Position numbers and translations under genes: made by a program. A stretch of DNA of 64,000 bases from assembly GCA_030549775.1 (NCBI GenBank), contig CM060175.1, positions 2,852,564 through 2,916,563 of the forward strand, written 5' to 3'. This document shows positions 38,088 through 48,867 of this stretch, piece after piece (the first letter of the stretch is position 1; each line of letters starts with the position of its first letter). This stretch comes from Tamarix chinensis (taxonomy: Eukaryota; Streptophyta; Magnoliopsida; Caryophyllales; Tamaricaceae). The notes beneath the pieces are model-generated. The model was not told the DNA's origin, ran no database searches, and worked only from the letters and a program-made list of their open reading frames with translations.

Positions 38088-39679
38088 ACCCAGTCGTGGA
38101 TGATTTTGAAGCTTTTTCTTTCCCGAAACCCTAAGTAAGAAACCCAGCCACCGCCCATTCAGACGTCCCGTACGCCGTCGATAGTCAACCTCAGCGTCAC
38201 CTCTACATTCCAAACTCTTCCCTGAAACTCCATCTAGCTAACTAAACCATTATCAACCTTCGATTCTTCTTGCACGGGCCTCCATAACCGTGCAAAGTTT
38301 GCTATCCATTTAGCCATAATTTTTACCCCGAAACCTTAAGCCACCATCCGCCGCCACATTCTCCACTTCTACCACCCTTTAAACCACCCAATATCTCCTT
38401 ATAAGTCTCCTCCACCGAACCATAAGCTTATTTTATTTTTCTCCTTTCCCCTTCCCTCTTTTTCTTCATTTTCACCCCACTTAGACCACTTTTCCGGCCA
38501 CCTCCGGGAACCACCGCCGGTGCCACCAATACCCTCCAACTCAAGGTGAAACCCTAGAACTTTTAAATACTTAATTTCGATTTATTGATAATTATTATGC
38601 TTTTATTCTAATTTTTAATGCTAATTCGAGTTTAATTATTATAATTATAATTATTATTATTGTTGTTATCAACTGTATTTTAATTCCTAAATTTGGTTGA
38701 TAGGTCTGGGAGTATTATTGAGTAAGATAAATTATTATTCTTGAATTTTTCCTATTTAATGTAATTATTACATGTTTAATAATATTATTAATAATATAAT
38801 TAATATTATTATTGTTAGTATAATTAGTTATTTGATACTACAATTATTTCAGGAGAATTAGAAACCTAAAATTTTAATTAAGTCTCGTAGCTTTGCCTTT
38901 TATTATTATTTTTAGCATTTTTAACATTATTACTAATTATCTTATTATTATTAACCATATTAACTTTATATAATAAGTATATGTATAATATTAATATCTT
39001 TTTACATTTCAAATAGTATTATCATTAAATGGGGAGGTTTCGAAATCCACTTTGTAAATTTAAGGCTTAGATTATTATTATTATTAAGTTTTCTATTAAT
39101 ATTACTACTATTAGTAATAATTTGTTATTATTAAAATTATTATTATAATAAATATTATTATTATTATTACCTTTACTAAATTTATTTCGGTAAAGGGTAG
39201 AAACCCTTATATCACCTTTTTACTTTAAATTATAATAGTATGTATTAATGTTTTAGTGGTTTTGGGCATAATTAATTAAGAATCAAGACTTAAGATAAAT
39301 TAGAAACTAATAGTAGTATAGGAAGGAAGCTAATCCTAGTATTTCTTCCCCATAATAGGTGAGCCCAGTCAAACCCCTCAAGTGGAATAGGACCGTGCTC
39401 CAAGACCGGTGTCGTTTTAGGTAAGGAGTGCTAAGGCCATTTATGTGCTTATGTATATTATGTGTTTCGCATGTTATGTATCTAATGTTTATTATAATTA
39501 AATATTTTATATGTGGTATGACTTGGAGTTGAAGTATGTTGTGCATGGTATGTGTATTAATTATGTTTGATGATATGTGTTGTGTATGTGAGGAAGTCGA
39601 TGTGGTTTGTGTGAGAGGAAGGATGAAAAAGGAGGATGGGGAAAGAATTTGATTAAGAGAAGTAAGTTAACCTAATTTT

Positions 39680-40090
39680 ATGGTTTTATAAGGAATAATC
39701 TAATGTATGATTTTATGTGTGAAAGAGCAGAATTTATGGTTCGTTTGGGAGAATCTAATTTAGGATGTTATTTGGGAGAATGTAATTTATAATATTATAT
39801 GGGAGAATTTAAGTTATGATTTGATTGGGAGAGTTAATTTATAATTTGTTTGGGAGAATTTATTTTATGATGTTATTTGGGAGAATGTAATTTATAATAT
39901 TATATGGGAGAATTTAAGTTATGATTTGATTGGGAGAGTTAATTTATAATTTGTTTGGGAGAGTCTAATTCATGATGTTATTTGGGAAAATGTAATTTAT
40001 ATGGGGGAATCTAATTTATGATTTGGTTGGGGGAATTCAATTTATGGTTTTCCTTGGGAGATTCTAAATTATGATTTTATGTGGAAGAAT
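39680..40090 (+). repeat. Tandem repeats in S7
   Basis: Diverged units of about 26-30 bp on the pattern GGGAGAATYTAATTTATGAT. A larger unit (about 97 bp, near 39,790 and 39,887) is duplicated. This is the same slot as the S6 repeats. Confidence 0.85.
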
Positions 40091-43000
40091 CTTTATGGTT
40101 TGAATTTAGGGTTTGACATGGAAGAATCTTTATGGTTTGAATTTAGGGTTGGTATAGACAAATCTTTGGGTCTTATATGGTTTGAATTTAGGGTTTGCAT
40201 GAAAAAGGTTCGAAGGTTTGCATGGAAAGATTAGTGTTTGCATGGAAGTGAAATTTACGTGTGAAAAGTTGATTTGGGATGTAAGGGAGGAAGTAGAAGA
40301 GTTATTTGGGTGTTTGAATGTTTTGGGTGAAAAATAATACGTAAGACATTATAAGGGTATGGAGGTGACTGAATTAGGGTTTGGAGTGATTGACTATGGT
40401 TGTGGGGGTCAATTAGGGTATGTGGTGTTTGATTAGGGTCTTTGTGTTACCATGTGTATGTGGTGATAAAGTGTAATTATGATGGTGGAATTTTATGATT
40501 TGTTATGTGTGATGATTTATGCATGTCTAGGGTGAAAGCCTTTGAATAAAATACTTAAGAAATTAATCACGTAAAGTGAAAGATGTTGAGTCGGGCCCAG
40601 ACCGATCCACCGACATAATAGTGGCAGGGAATATTTCCCTCGCCACCGATCCACCGGCTATAATAGTGGCAGGGCATGTACCCTCGCGACCGATCCACCG
40701 GTAATAATAGTGGGGGATCCCGAGCTCAATAAAATCAAACCCTACAGTGGCTAAGACATGGGAAAGATACTAATTACTTACAGTGGAACACCGTACGAGA
40801 AGGGGCCAGACCGATCCACCGGCATATAATAGTGGCAGGGTATGTTACCCTCGCGACCGATCCACTGGCTAAAATAGTGGCAGGGTATGTTACCCTTGCG
40901 ACCGATCCACCGGCTAAAATAGTGGGGTTCCCGTACTCGTATGGACTTGATAAAAAGTATGGTGTGAAATGAGTTCTGATCAGAGATTAATTTAAAAACT
41001 AATCCAGTCTACAATCGGGCCTTATATTCTTACTTGGATGGTAGTAAGCACCTTATGTCATTGTGTTGGTAATTATGCCCTTCTATGTTCTGCATGATTT
41101 ATGTGTTTGTGCGTTGGCCTTAGTGATCAAGTCACCTTACTCAGTACTGGACCCGTACTGATACTACCTTGGTTGATGGGTCCTGTGATGATCCACTGAT
41201 GGTGGGGAGCAGACCTCTTGTGCAGGTTTAAGATCAGAGACTGTTTTGGGGTGGCAGGCCTGACTTGAGTGAGTAGGAAATCCGGAATTTGACCCATCGG
41301 GTTTTATCTTGTTTAAATGTATTTCTATTTGGAAGTTACAAGTGTTATTTGAAACTTCAAGGGTATTGTAATTAACTCTTAATTTCTCGTACTCTGATTT
41401 TGTGTATAATCTTCGAATCCTTTTATGAATTGTTAATTTAAATTTAACATAAATCTTTTCTTTAGCTTTAGCACTTGGTACTGGAACGGTTGGAGAGAAC
41501 CGGGTCTGGTACTAAGTGTGGCGGTAACATTCCCAGAATTCACAGGTTTTAAGTATTTCTATTTTAATTGCTTCCGCTTTTCAAAAAAAAAAGTAGTGAA
41601 TTTTGGGGTGTTACAGGTGAGCCCAGTCAAAACCTTAAGAAGGCGTAGTAGCGTGCTCCAAGACCGGTGTCGTGTTAGGTAAGGATGTAGCTAAGTCCCT
41701 ATGTGTGTTATGTGCCTTGTATGTCTTGTATGCAATGTATCATGATATGTTATGTATCTTATTATTATCATTATAACTGTTTTATGTGTAGCGATGCTTG
41801 GAGTTGAGGTATGCTCATGTGATTTCTTATGGCATGTATATAATATGTATATATTGTGATTATGATGTGATGTGATGTGATGTGGCCCTTTAGGACATGC
41901 ATGCTAGGATATTTAATGTAATGATATGGGGTGAAAGGATGAAAAAGGAAAATGGGAAGTAAGTTGACTAAAGGATGTGGGATTGACCTAAATATCCCAT
42001 AATCCATGAACAGTAAAATAAGAGGGGACTATGAATAAACTAAAAGAGTGGGTGAACATTGCATGGGAGATTCTAGGGTTTATATAGGAATTCTAGGGTT
42101 TTACATAGAAACTTCGAGGGTGTGCATGGGGTGGATAGAGTCTACTTAGGGATGAATGTTACTTGTGAAAAGTTATATTGGGATGTAAGTAAGGTAAAGG
42201 AAGAGTTGTGTGGGTGATTGGAGGCTTTGGGTGAAAAATAGTACATGGGTTAGTATAAGGGTGCATAGGAGACCTAGCTAGGGTTTAAGAGGAAAACCCT
42301 AAGTTGAGATGGTGTTGAAAGTAAAAATAATTGAGGGTCAGTGGAGTATAAGATGAGAGTGGAGGAATGTCATGTGTAGGGTGAGTATAGATATTATAGG
42401 AGAGTAAGAGTGGAAGATGAGAAATGGAGGGGTGACAGGTGGAAAGAAGGATGCTAGGGTTTGGTATAGCCACCTAGGGTTTCATGGTCACACGTGTATT
42501 TGGGGGAGTAAATTGAAATGATGAGGGTTGAATCTAAGGGATGTGATGTGTGGGGTGTTAAATGGCCTCAGTTATGGGAGGCAGAGAAGGATGGGCCACA
42601 TTAGGGTTTCTGGAGAAAATCCTAGGATAAGGTAGTGAGTGGACTTAAAGGCGTAGGGTAGTGGGCCTTATCCCACACACATAGGAATTGGGCCTCTAGT
42701 TTGAGCAAATGGAATAAGGAAAGGATGTTGGGGTGGGTTAGGAGGGGTAGAGTTTCAAGATATGGGTTGGGCCCTCTTGGGAGGATAAGTGTAGATGGAG
42801 TGTTACATGCATGTCCAGGGTGAAACTTGTTGAATAAGACACTAATTATTTAAAGAAGAAGACTGTTGAGCCAACCCCAGACTAGTCCATAGGCGAATAA
42901 TAGTGGCCAGAAGCTTAGGTACCCTAGAGACCAATCCATCGGCGAATAATAGTGGTCAGGAGTGTTATGTCCTATATATTTTCGGTCCACTGGCTATAAT

Positions 43001-43958
43001 AGTGGAGGATTCTGTGCTCCATAAACCGAACATAATTATGATAAGGAATGGGAAAGATACTAAGTACTTATAGTGAAACACTATGAGAGTCGGGGCTAGA
43101 CAGGTCCACAGGCAAATAATAGTGGCCAGGATCACTTTGCCTTAGAGACCAATCCACCAGCAATAATAGTGGTCAAGAGCGTTATGCCCTGTGTGTTTCT
43201 GGTCCACTGGCTATAATAGTGGGATTCCCACACTTGCATGGAATGATAATAAGCATGGTGTAAAATAAGTATTGACCAAAGAATTAAATAATCAGTTTAT
43301 CTAGACTATAACTTAGCCTTTATTTATCTACAATGATCGTATGTTGTTATGTGATCATGCTTGTATTATATGCCTTTGTCTGTTGGCCTTAGTTGCATGG
43401 TTACCTTTCTCAGTACATAGAATACTGACAACCCTTTTCATGGATGCTGCTCATTCCCATGAGTAGAAGGCCCCTATGAGTTTGTGTAGGTTGGTGATAC
43501 TATTTTTGATACCTTTGATGCTTATGAGGCATCGGACAGGCCTAAGAACTGAGCATCAACTTGGCCTAGGGATCGAGAGTGACATGGCTAAACTTACTTC
43601 CTATATTCTTTTATTTTGTACTAGATTACTCAGACTTAATTTTTATCGTATTGTAGCCTTTATTCCTTTTATGGAATTTTAATTACGTATTTTGGATTGT
43701 AAACTCTTTTTGCATACTCTGATTTCTATCTTATGAATGTTTTAATTCTTTTATGAAGCCTTACTTTGAGTTTGAATTATAATGGATGTTAGTTCTTCTT
43801 TAGCCTTATGGTTAGTACGAGACCAGTCGGGGGCCTGGGCTTATACTAATCACTGTAGTAATATTCCCAAAATTCACAAGTTTGTTTTACTTGTCTCCGT
43901 TGAATCTTTTAATAAAATGAAATTTTTCAATAATGAATTTTTGGGGTATTACAATAGT

Positions 43959-46374
43959 ACAACCTAGACAAATTTTGATTAAGTATTTTTTTAATGCATT
44001 TGATGAATATTCTTATGAATGAATATATTAAATTAACAACATCTGCAATTTGATGATGAGTTGATGTATATAGAAGATCCATAAATTTTTGCTTTAATTT
44101 TTCCTTGATGAAAAATTAATAGATTGTCATGCTTGTGTTCATGCTTATACTAGTGTGAATCAATCATAGTAGAGCATAGTTTTGTATGTGAAGTTGGCAC
44201 CAAATTAGTTTTTATGTTTTTGATATTGGTGCATCTAATCCAAACCCTTTTTTCTTATGGGATGCTTACCTTTGGAGTTCTATCAAGGGTATTCTTGGAT
44301 TCTTAGGTTTTTTAGCTAGCACTGGTCACTATATTGTTCCTACTTTATGTTGATTGCTTTATGTTACCTAGCCTCTTCCATATGAAATTCATTTTAACTA
44401 ACCTGGTCTTGTTGGAGTCTAATGTTCATTCTTTCTCCTTGACAATCCCTTTCCTTATCATCCTTTGCTTTTCATCCTGCTATAAGTGGAATTATCACAT
44501 TAAGTTTTGAGGGTCTACCTTTAGCTTAGGGTTGTAGGCTCGTAGAGTCATCTCACCCTACTATCTACCCTTCTCTTACCTCAATCTCGTATTTATTGGT
44601 AAACATGGAGCTTATATACTTTGTGTTGAAATTCTTTTGGAAATCAAATCAGAGAGGATGGTTCACATGTTTGAGCTTAATAACTATGATTTCAATGCTT
44701 TTCCACACAACACATTGCTACTGTGGCTATTTGCCAATTTTAGTAGTATTACCTGTATTTGCTTAGTTGGGTAATGAGTTATAACTTATGGTTTATTGTT
44801 AATATTGTAAATATATCCATGGATGATTAGATTGGATTAGTAGTTATTTGATGGAACTATTTGCTTTGTATTATGTACTAATTGAATTTTAGCTTTTGAA
44901 CTAATGTGTTTTATTTTAATTAGTTTATGAATATGTAAGGGACTTGGCATTGGATTATGCTATTTGACATTTGCATTTTAATATGTAAGAGACTTTTGAC
45001 ATTGAATTATGCAATTTGATGATCTTGTATGAAAATGTAGAGGTTCTTTTGATGATGGAATATATTATTTTTTGATCAATGACATGCAATATTAAATCAT
45101 AGTTTCAAAGAAATATGTATATACTACTAGTCAACCAATAACCTATGAATCAAGAACCTGAACAGTAGATGACTAGTTTGGTTATTAAAAATATTGTTGG
45201 AACTAACATGGAATTACTATAAGATTCATTATCTAGTCTTTAAGGTATCATAAGTCATATAGGTTCCAAATCCCCACTCTTTCATTGAATAATATACCAA
45301 AATTTTCATTTTTTTTATTCCCCTACTTGAAATAAATCCAATCATCCCTCCCTTTGCTGTCAACTTCTAATCAGAATTTTCTTGGTAACAAGAAGATATA
45401 TAGATAGAGAAGAGCATATATGCATAACTATTGTTCACAAATATGAAATATATAACTATTTTGCAGTGTGGGAATCTATGGTTGGCTTTTATTGACTGAT
45501 ACATTCATTCTCTATGGTGTTTTTCTGTTTTACCACAAGTAAGTTTTCTTTTTGATTTAGTAAACATGTTATGCTGTTTGTTTCCTTAAAATGAATTTAG
45601 TTCTACTTTTAAAAAAATTCTATTCTGATCATGTAACAAATTTTGGAAATTTTTTTAAATTAGTAGGTACTACTAACCTATCCTACATAAATTTGAGAAG
45701 TGGACTATTTAAAAATTTAAAATTAAACAAAATAGGGCCTTTACTATATTGCTTTAGCATTAGTGTTCTATTGAAAGTAGAGGGTACATAGAAGAAAAGT
45801 CCTTCTGTGATTTAAATAGTATAGGTCTCTCTTTTCACTATGGTTTCTCATTGATCTAAACCATCTAAACACATAACTGCACCTTTATTTTTGTTAGAGA
45901 ATTTCTTGGGAGCCTGATGGCCATTTTTGGCGACTAGAAAAAATGCACTATGGTGATGCAGTTGTCATTCTACCCTTTACTCCTAAAATTGCTATCCCTG
46001 CCTCGGGGATCAAAGACCTAGTTTATTTGTCATAGGTAGCCATTGAAGTTTTTAGTATTGTCATTAGCCATAACTACATTATCTTTGTTGTGGTGCCTTT
46101 TTATTTTATTTTCCTATTTTATTTATAAGAAGTTCAATTGGTTTATAATGATGCTTTTAATTAGTGTAATTTGGATGAGTTCAAACATTGTGGTAATTTT
46201 TCTTGTAAACTAAATATTATATGTAGCCATGGTTCGTTTTCCATTATCAAGGACATAAAGGAATATTGTTATCACGTTTTGGTTTATTAGATTGAGAAAT
46301 CAATACAAGATATTATTATTAAGTTAAAATGGATAGGGATTAAGAATGTGGATGTGTTTCTTAATTCTGATGTT
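43959..46374 (+). other. Harbinger 5' internal region, no intact gene
   Basis: It continues the Harbinger element after S5 (the left part is 29,262-29,997). No open frame is longer than about 66 codons. A frame at about 45,900-46,030 has a protein-like look (it includes WEPDGHFWRLEKMHYGD) but I do not recognise it. It could be a decayed captured fragment or chance. Confidence 0.5.
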
Positions 46375-47557
46375 AGTTGTATTGATCAACTTAAAATGGA
46401 TAGGAATACATTCCATGTGCTGTGTGGGTTACTTTGAAATGAAGGTGGTTTAAAAGAGTCCAAATATATGTTGATTGAGGAAAGAGTTGCAATCTTTTTG
46501 AACATACTAGCACATGATCAGAAGCATATGATCATTTTGAGAAGATTGAAAGGCTCAACTAAAACCATAAGTAGAAATTTTCATCAAGTGCTTAGCATTG
46601 TCTTACGTTTGCATACGGTGTTGATGAAGACTCAAGAACTTGTGACATAAAATTGTACAAGTGAAAGATGGAAATGGTTTAAGGTAGAATTAAACCTTAC
46701 TTTATTAATATATATTGGAATATATGAGTAGGTTTTTATATTGCTAATCAGTTATAACTTTGGTCCATCTTGAATTAATAGAACTATCTAGGAGCATTAG
46801 ATGGAACATTCATCAAGGTTAGAGTACTAGATACAGACAAGCCAAGATATCAAATAAGGAAGGGAGAGTTGGAAACTAATATTCTAGCTACATGTTCCAT
46901 CGACATGTAATTTACTTATATCTTACCAGGGTGGGAAGGTTCTGCCGCAGATGGTAGAATATTGAGAGATGCTATTAGTAGAGGACATCCAATAAGAGTT
47001 CCTTGTGGTAAGGAAATTAACATTAGCATTGTAAAATTTTTGGCATTTGAAAAGTTAACTAATTTTTTTCCCACTGATACATAGGATATTATTATTTGTT
47101 TGATGTGGGTTACACCAATGGTGATGGCTTCCTTGTTCCTTATAGAGGTCAACGCTATCATCTAAATGAGTAGAGGGATGGGCATCAACCAAACTCTCCG
47201 TAGGAGTTCTTTAACATGAATCACTCAACTGCTAGAAATGTTATTGAGAGACACTTTGGATTGTTCAAAATTCCATGGGTAATTCTATGAAATTCAAGTT
47301 TTTATGATATTAGCATACATGCAAACATTATAACTGCATGTTGTTTTCTTCATAATCTCATTCGTAGAGAAATGAGGTGGGGCCCGATGGAACAAGAGTT
47401 AGAGTTTGAAATAATGAGCAATTTCATAGAAAATATAAATGAAGAAGATAATCTAAGTAGTATTATTGATACCTCAAATGTGTGGACTACCTAGAGAGAT
47501 GGTATTGCACATGAGATGATAATTGGTTACTTCAAAGGGGTTTTGAGTAGGACATGA
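46375..47557 (+). pseudogene. PIF/Harbinger DDE transposase, broken
   Basis: This enzyme normally cuts and joins the transposon ends. The N-terminal part reads CIDQLKMDRNTFHVLCGLL, stop, NEGGLKESKYMLIEERVAIFLNILAHDQKH, as in plant Harbinger transposases. The catalytic core follows: ALDGTFIKVRV (first Asp, codon at 46,800), LPGWEGSAADGRILRDAISRG, then an apparent intron (47,008-47,084, GTAAGG...ATAG). After the intron comes YYYLFDVGYTNGDGFL (second Asp, 47,102) and ARNVIERHFGLFK (Glu, 47,246). All three acidic residues remain. Breaks include a stop after CGLL (46,435), stops replacing residues after SIDM and at the Trp of HLNEW (about 47,170), and further changes. The start codon is not identifiable. 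Confidence 0.85.
47008..47084 (+). other. Probable intron of the Harbinger transposase
   Basis: The GTAAGG donor and ATAG acceptor bracket 77 bp. Removing it joins PCG to YYYLFD in frame, restoring the family's usual sequence between its first and second catalytic residues. Confidence 0.7.
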
Positions 47558-47818
47558 ATGAGACGATAATTATTCTATATACTTATTTTTTTTATAGTAT
47601 TTAGAATTTTGCTTTGATGTAGTATTTTGGGAATCTTGACTTATTGTAGTTGTCTTAATGATCTCTTAGAGACTTTTTGGATAGTTTTAATTAATAAGAT
47701 CAAGATGATTGTATTGTTATATTTTAATTATTTATCAAAGTTTTAGATGATAGTTGTATTATATGGTTGATTATTTGTATGTTTTTAATATAGTAAACAA
47801 TATATAATAGTGAGTACC

Positions 47819-48867
47819 ATGAGTTCAAACTCAATAACTACTAAAAAAGATTAGAAGAGGACTTGGAGACATGAAGAGGATGAGAAGCTGATACAAATTT
47901 TGAAAGAGATATGCCAAGATGGAAAGTGGAAGGCTGAGGGTGGATTTACAGCTGGATATGTACTTCATTTGGAGAAGATTTTTGCTAAAGCAATACCTAA
48001 TTCTGAGTTCAAATCCACAAATATTGATTCGAGATTGGGCCACTTGAAAAAAATGCTTAAATGCATTACTTGAAATTAAGGTGAAAGGGAGTGGCCTTGG
48101 ATGGAATGAGGAGCAAAAGATGGTGATGGGTGATCGAAAACTATTTGATGAATGGGTTAAGATAATTTATTATTTTCTTTGTGAATTTTATATTCAAATT
48201 TTGCTTGATTTTCTTTCTCTCATATTTGGATATCGATCTGTCTTTGATTTTCTATTATTGTATATGGATCATACAAATGTTAATTTCACTTCTCATTGTA
48301 CTTGTGTGGATATATCTTATGATTTTATTTTAATCGTTGTAGAGTCATAGGGATGCAGGGAGGTTATACATGAAGTCATTTCCTTTGTTCGATGATCTTG
48401 AATATATTTTTGCTAAAGATAGGGCAGTTGGTACTAATGCTGCTACTACTGTTGATAGAGTTGAGCTTAATATGTTACATGACTTTACCCTAGAAGCCAT
48501 TTAAGAAAATGCTCATATAATACACAATGATGATGAAAATGATAAAGACGTTGATAATGTATTAGCTCAAGCATCTAACACTAGGGGCAAAAGAAAGAAA
48601 TCAAGTGCAACTGTTGGTAGTTCAAAGAAATATAGAGCTAATAAGGAAATGGAATTGGTGTATAGTATCATAAGAGAAACTATAAAGCAAATATCTACCG
48701 ATAACAAGGAGCAATTTAAGGAGTTAATGAGTATGTTGGATAGAAGCCTGGGGTCTTACAAAGACGGATTGTATGAAGAATTATTATCAATCCGAGGCAT
48801 ATCTAGAATGGAAGTAATAAAATTAATGAAAAAAATGAATGAAGAAGATGTGTGTAATTTTCGTTGA
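47819..48867 (+). pseudogene. Myb/SANT-like protein of PIF/Harbinger, broken
   Basis: In PIF/Harbinger elements this second gene encodes a DNA-binding partner of the transposase. The N-terminal part reads RTWRHEEDEKLIQILKEICQ...GKWKAEGGFTAGYVLHLEKIFAKAIP, the trihelix Myb/SANT-like fold. It continues in another frame as GLGWNEEQKMVMGDRKLFDEWVK, and after a probable intron as SHRDAGRLYMKSFPLFDDLEYIFAKDRAVG. The C-terminal part (48,649-48,867) stays open and ends EEDVCNFR. Damage: a stop at codon 12, a frameshift near 48,065, a lost splice donor after EWVK, and a stop within the linker (about 48,503). It follows the transposase by about 260 bp in the same orientation. Confidence 0.85.

Larger units (their letters stand above)
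37063..41615 (+). mobile_element. Solo LTR S7 (4.6 kb) nested in S5
   Basis: It begins TGAAATGCCCCGAAAATTTC and ends TTTTGGGGTGTTACA, with a perfect target duplication GGTGA (37,058-37,062 and 41,616-41,620). Contents: TATA (38,080); AAACCCTAA (38,126); leader hairpin (38,270-38,295); ATT-rich spacer (38,580-39,300) with hairpin AAGGGT-AGAA-ACCCTT (39,193-39,208); conserved block (39,357-39,426); tandem repeats (39,680-40,090); hairpin array (40,590-40,930); CAGTAC/GTACTG hairpin (41,142-41,160); and 3' hairpin (41,472-41,518). Its leader is closest to that of S4. It lacks the CTCATTCCCACGAG block. There is no coding sequence. Confidence 0.85.
29998..43953 (+). mobile_element. Solo LTR S5 (4.8 kb), interrupted by S6 and S7
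   Basis: It begins TGAAATACCCCCAAAACG and ends TTTTTGGGGTATTACA, with a perfect target duplication ATAGT (29,993-29,997 and 43,954-43,958). Its own segments are 29,998-31,342, 35,952-37,062 and 41,616-43,953. In order they hold: C/T-rich U3; TATA at 30,883; leader hairpin TGCACAA/TTGTGCA (31,065-31,088); ATT-rich spacer (about 36,110-37,050); the conserved GTGAGCCCAGTC...TTAGGTAAGG block (41,616-41,690); hairpin array (42,880-43,230); CAGTA/TACTG hairpin (43,411-43,427); and 3' hairpin (43,809-43,852). It is the most diverged of S4-S7 and, as the host of S6 and S7, older than both. It has no coding sequence. Confidence 0.85.

Noticed and set aside
45900..46030. Protein-like frame (WEPDGHFWRLEKMHYGD...) as a captured host gene
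   Set aside because: Short, followed by stops, and not matched to any family I know. Kept only as a note in the Harbinger region.
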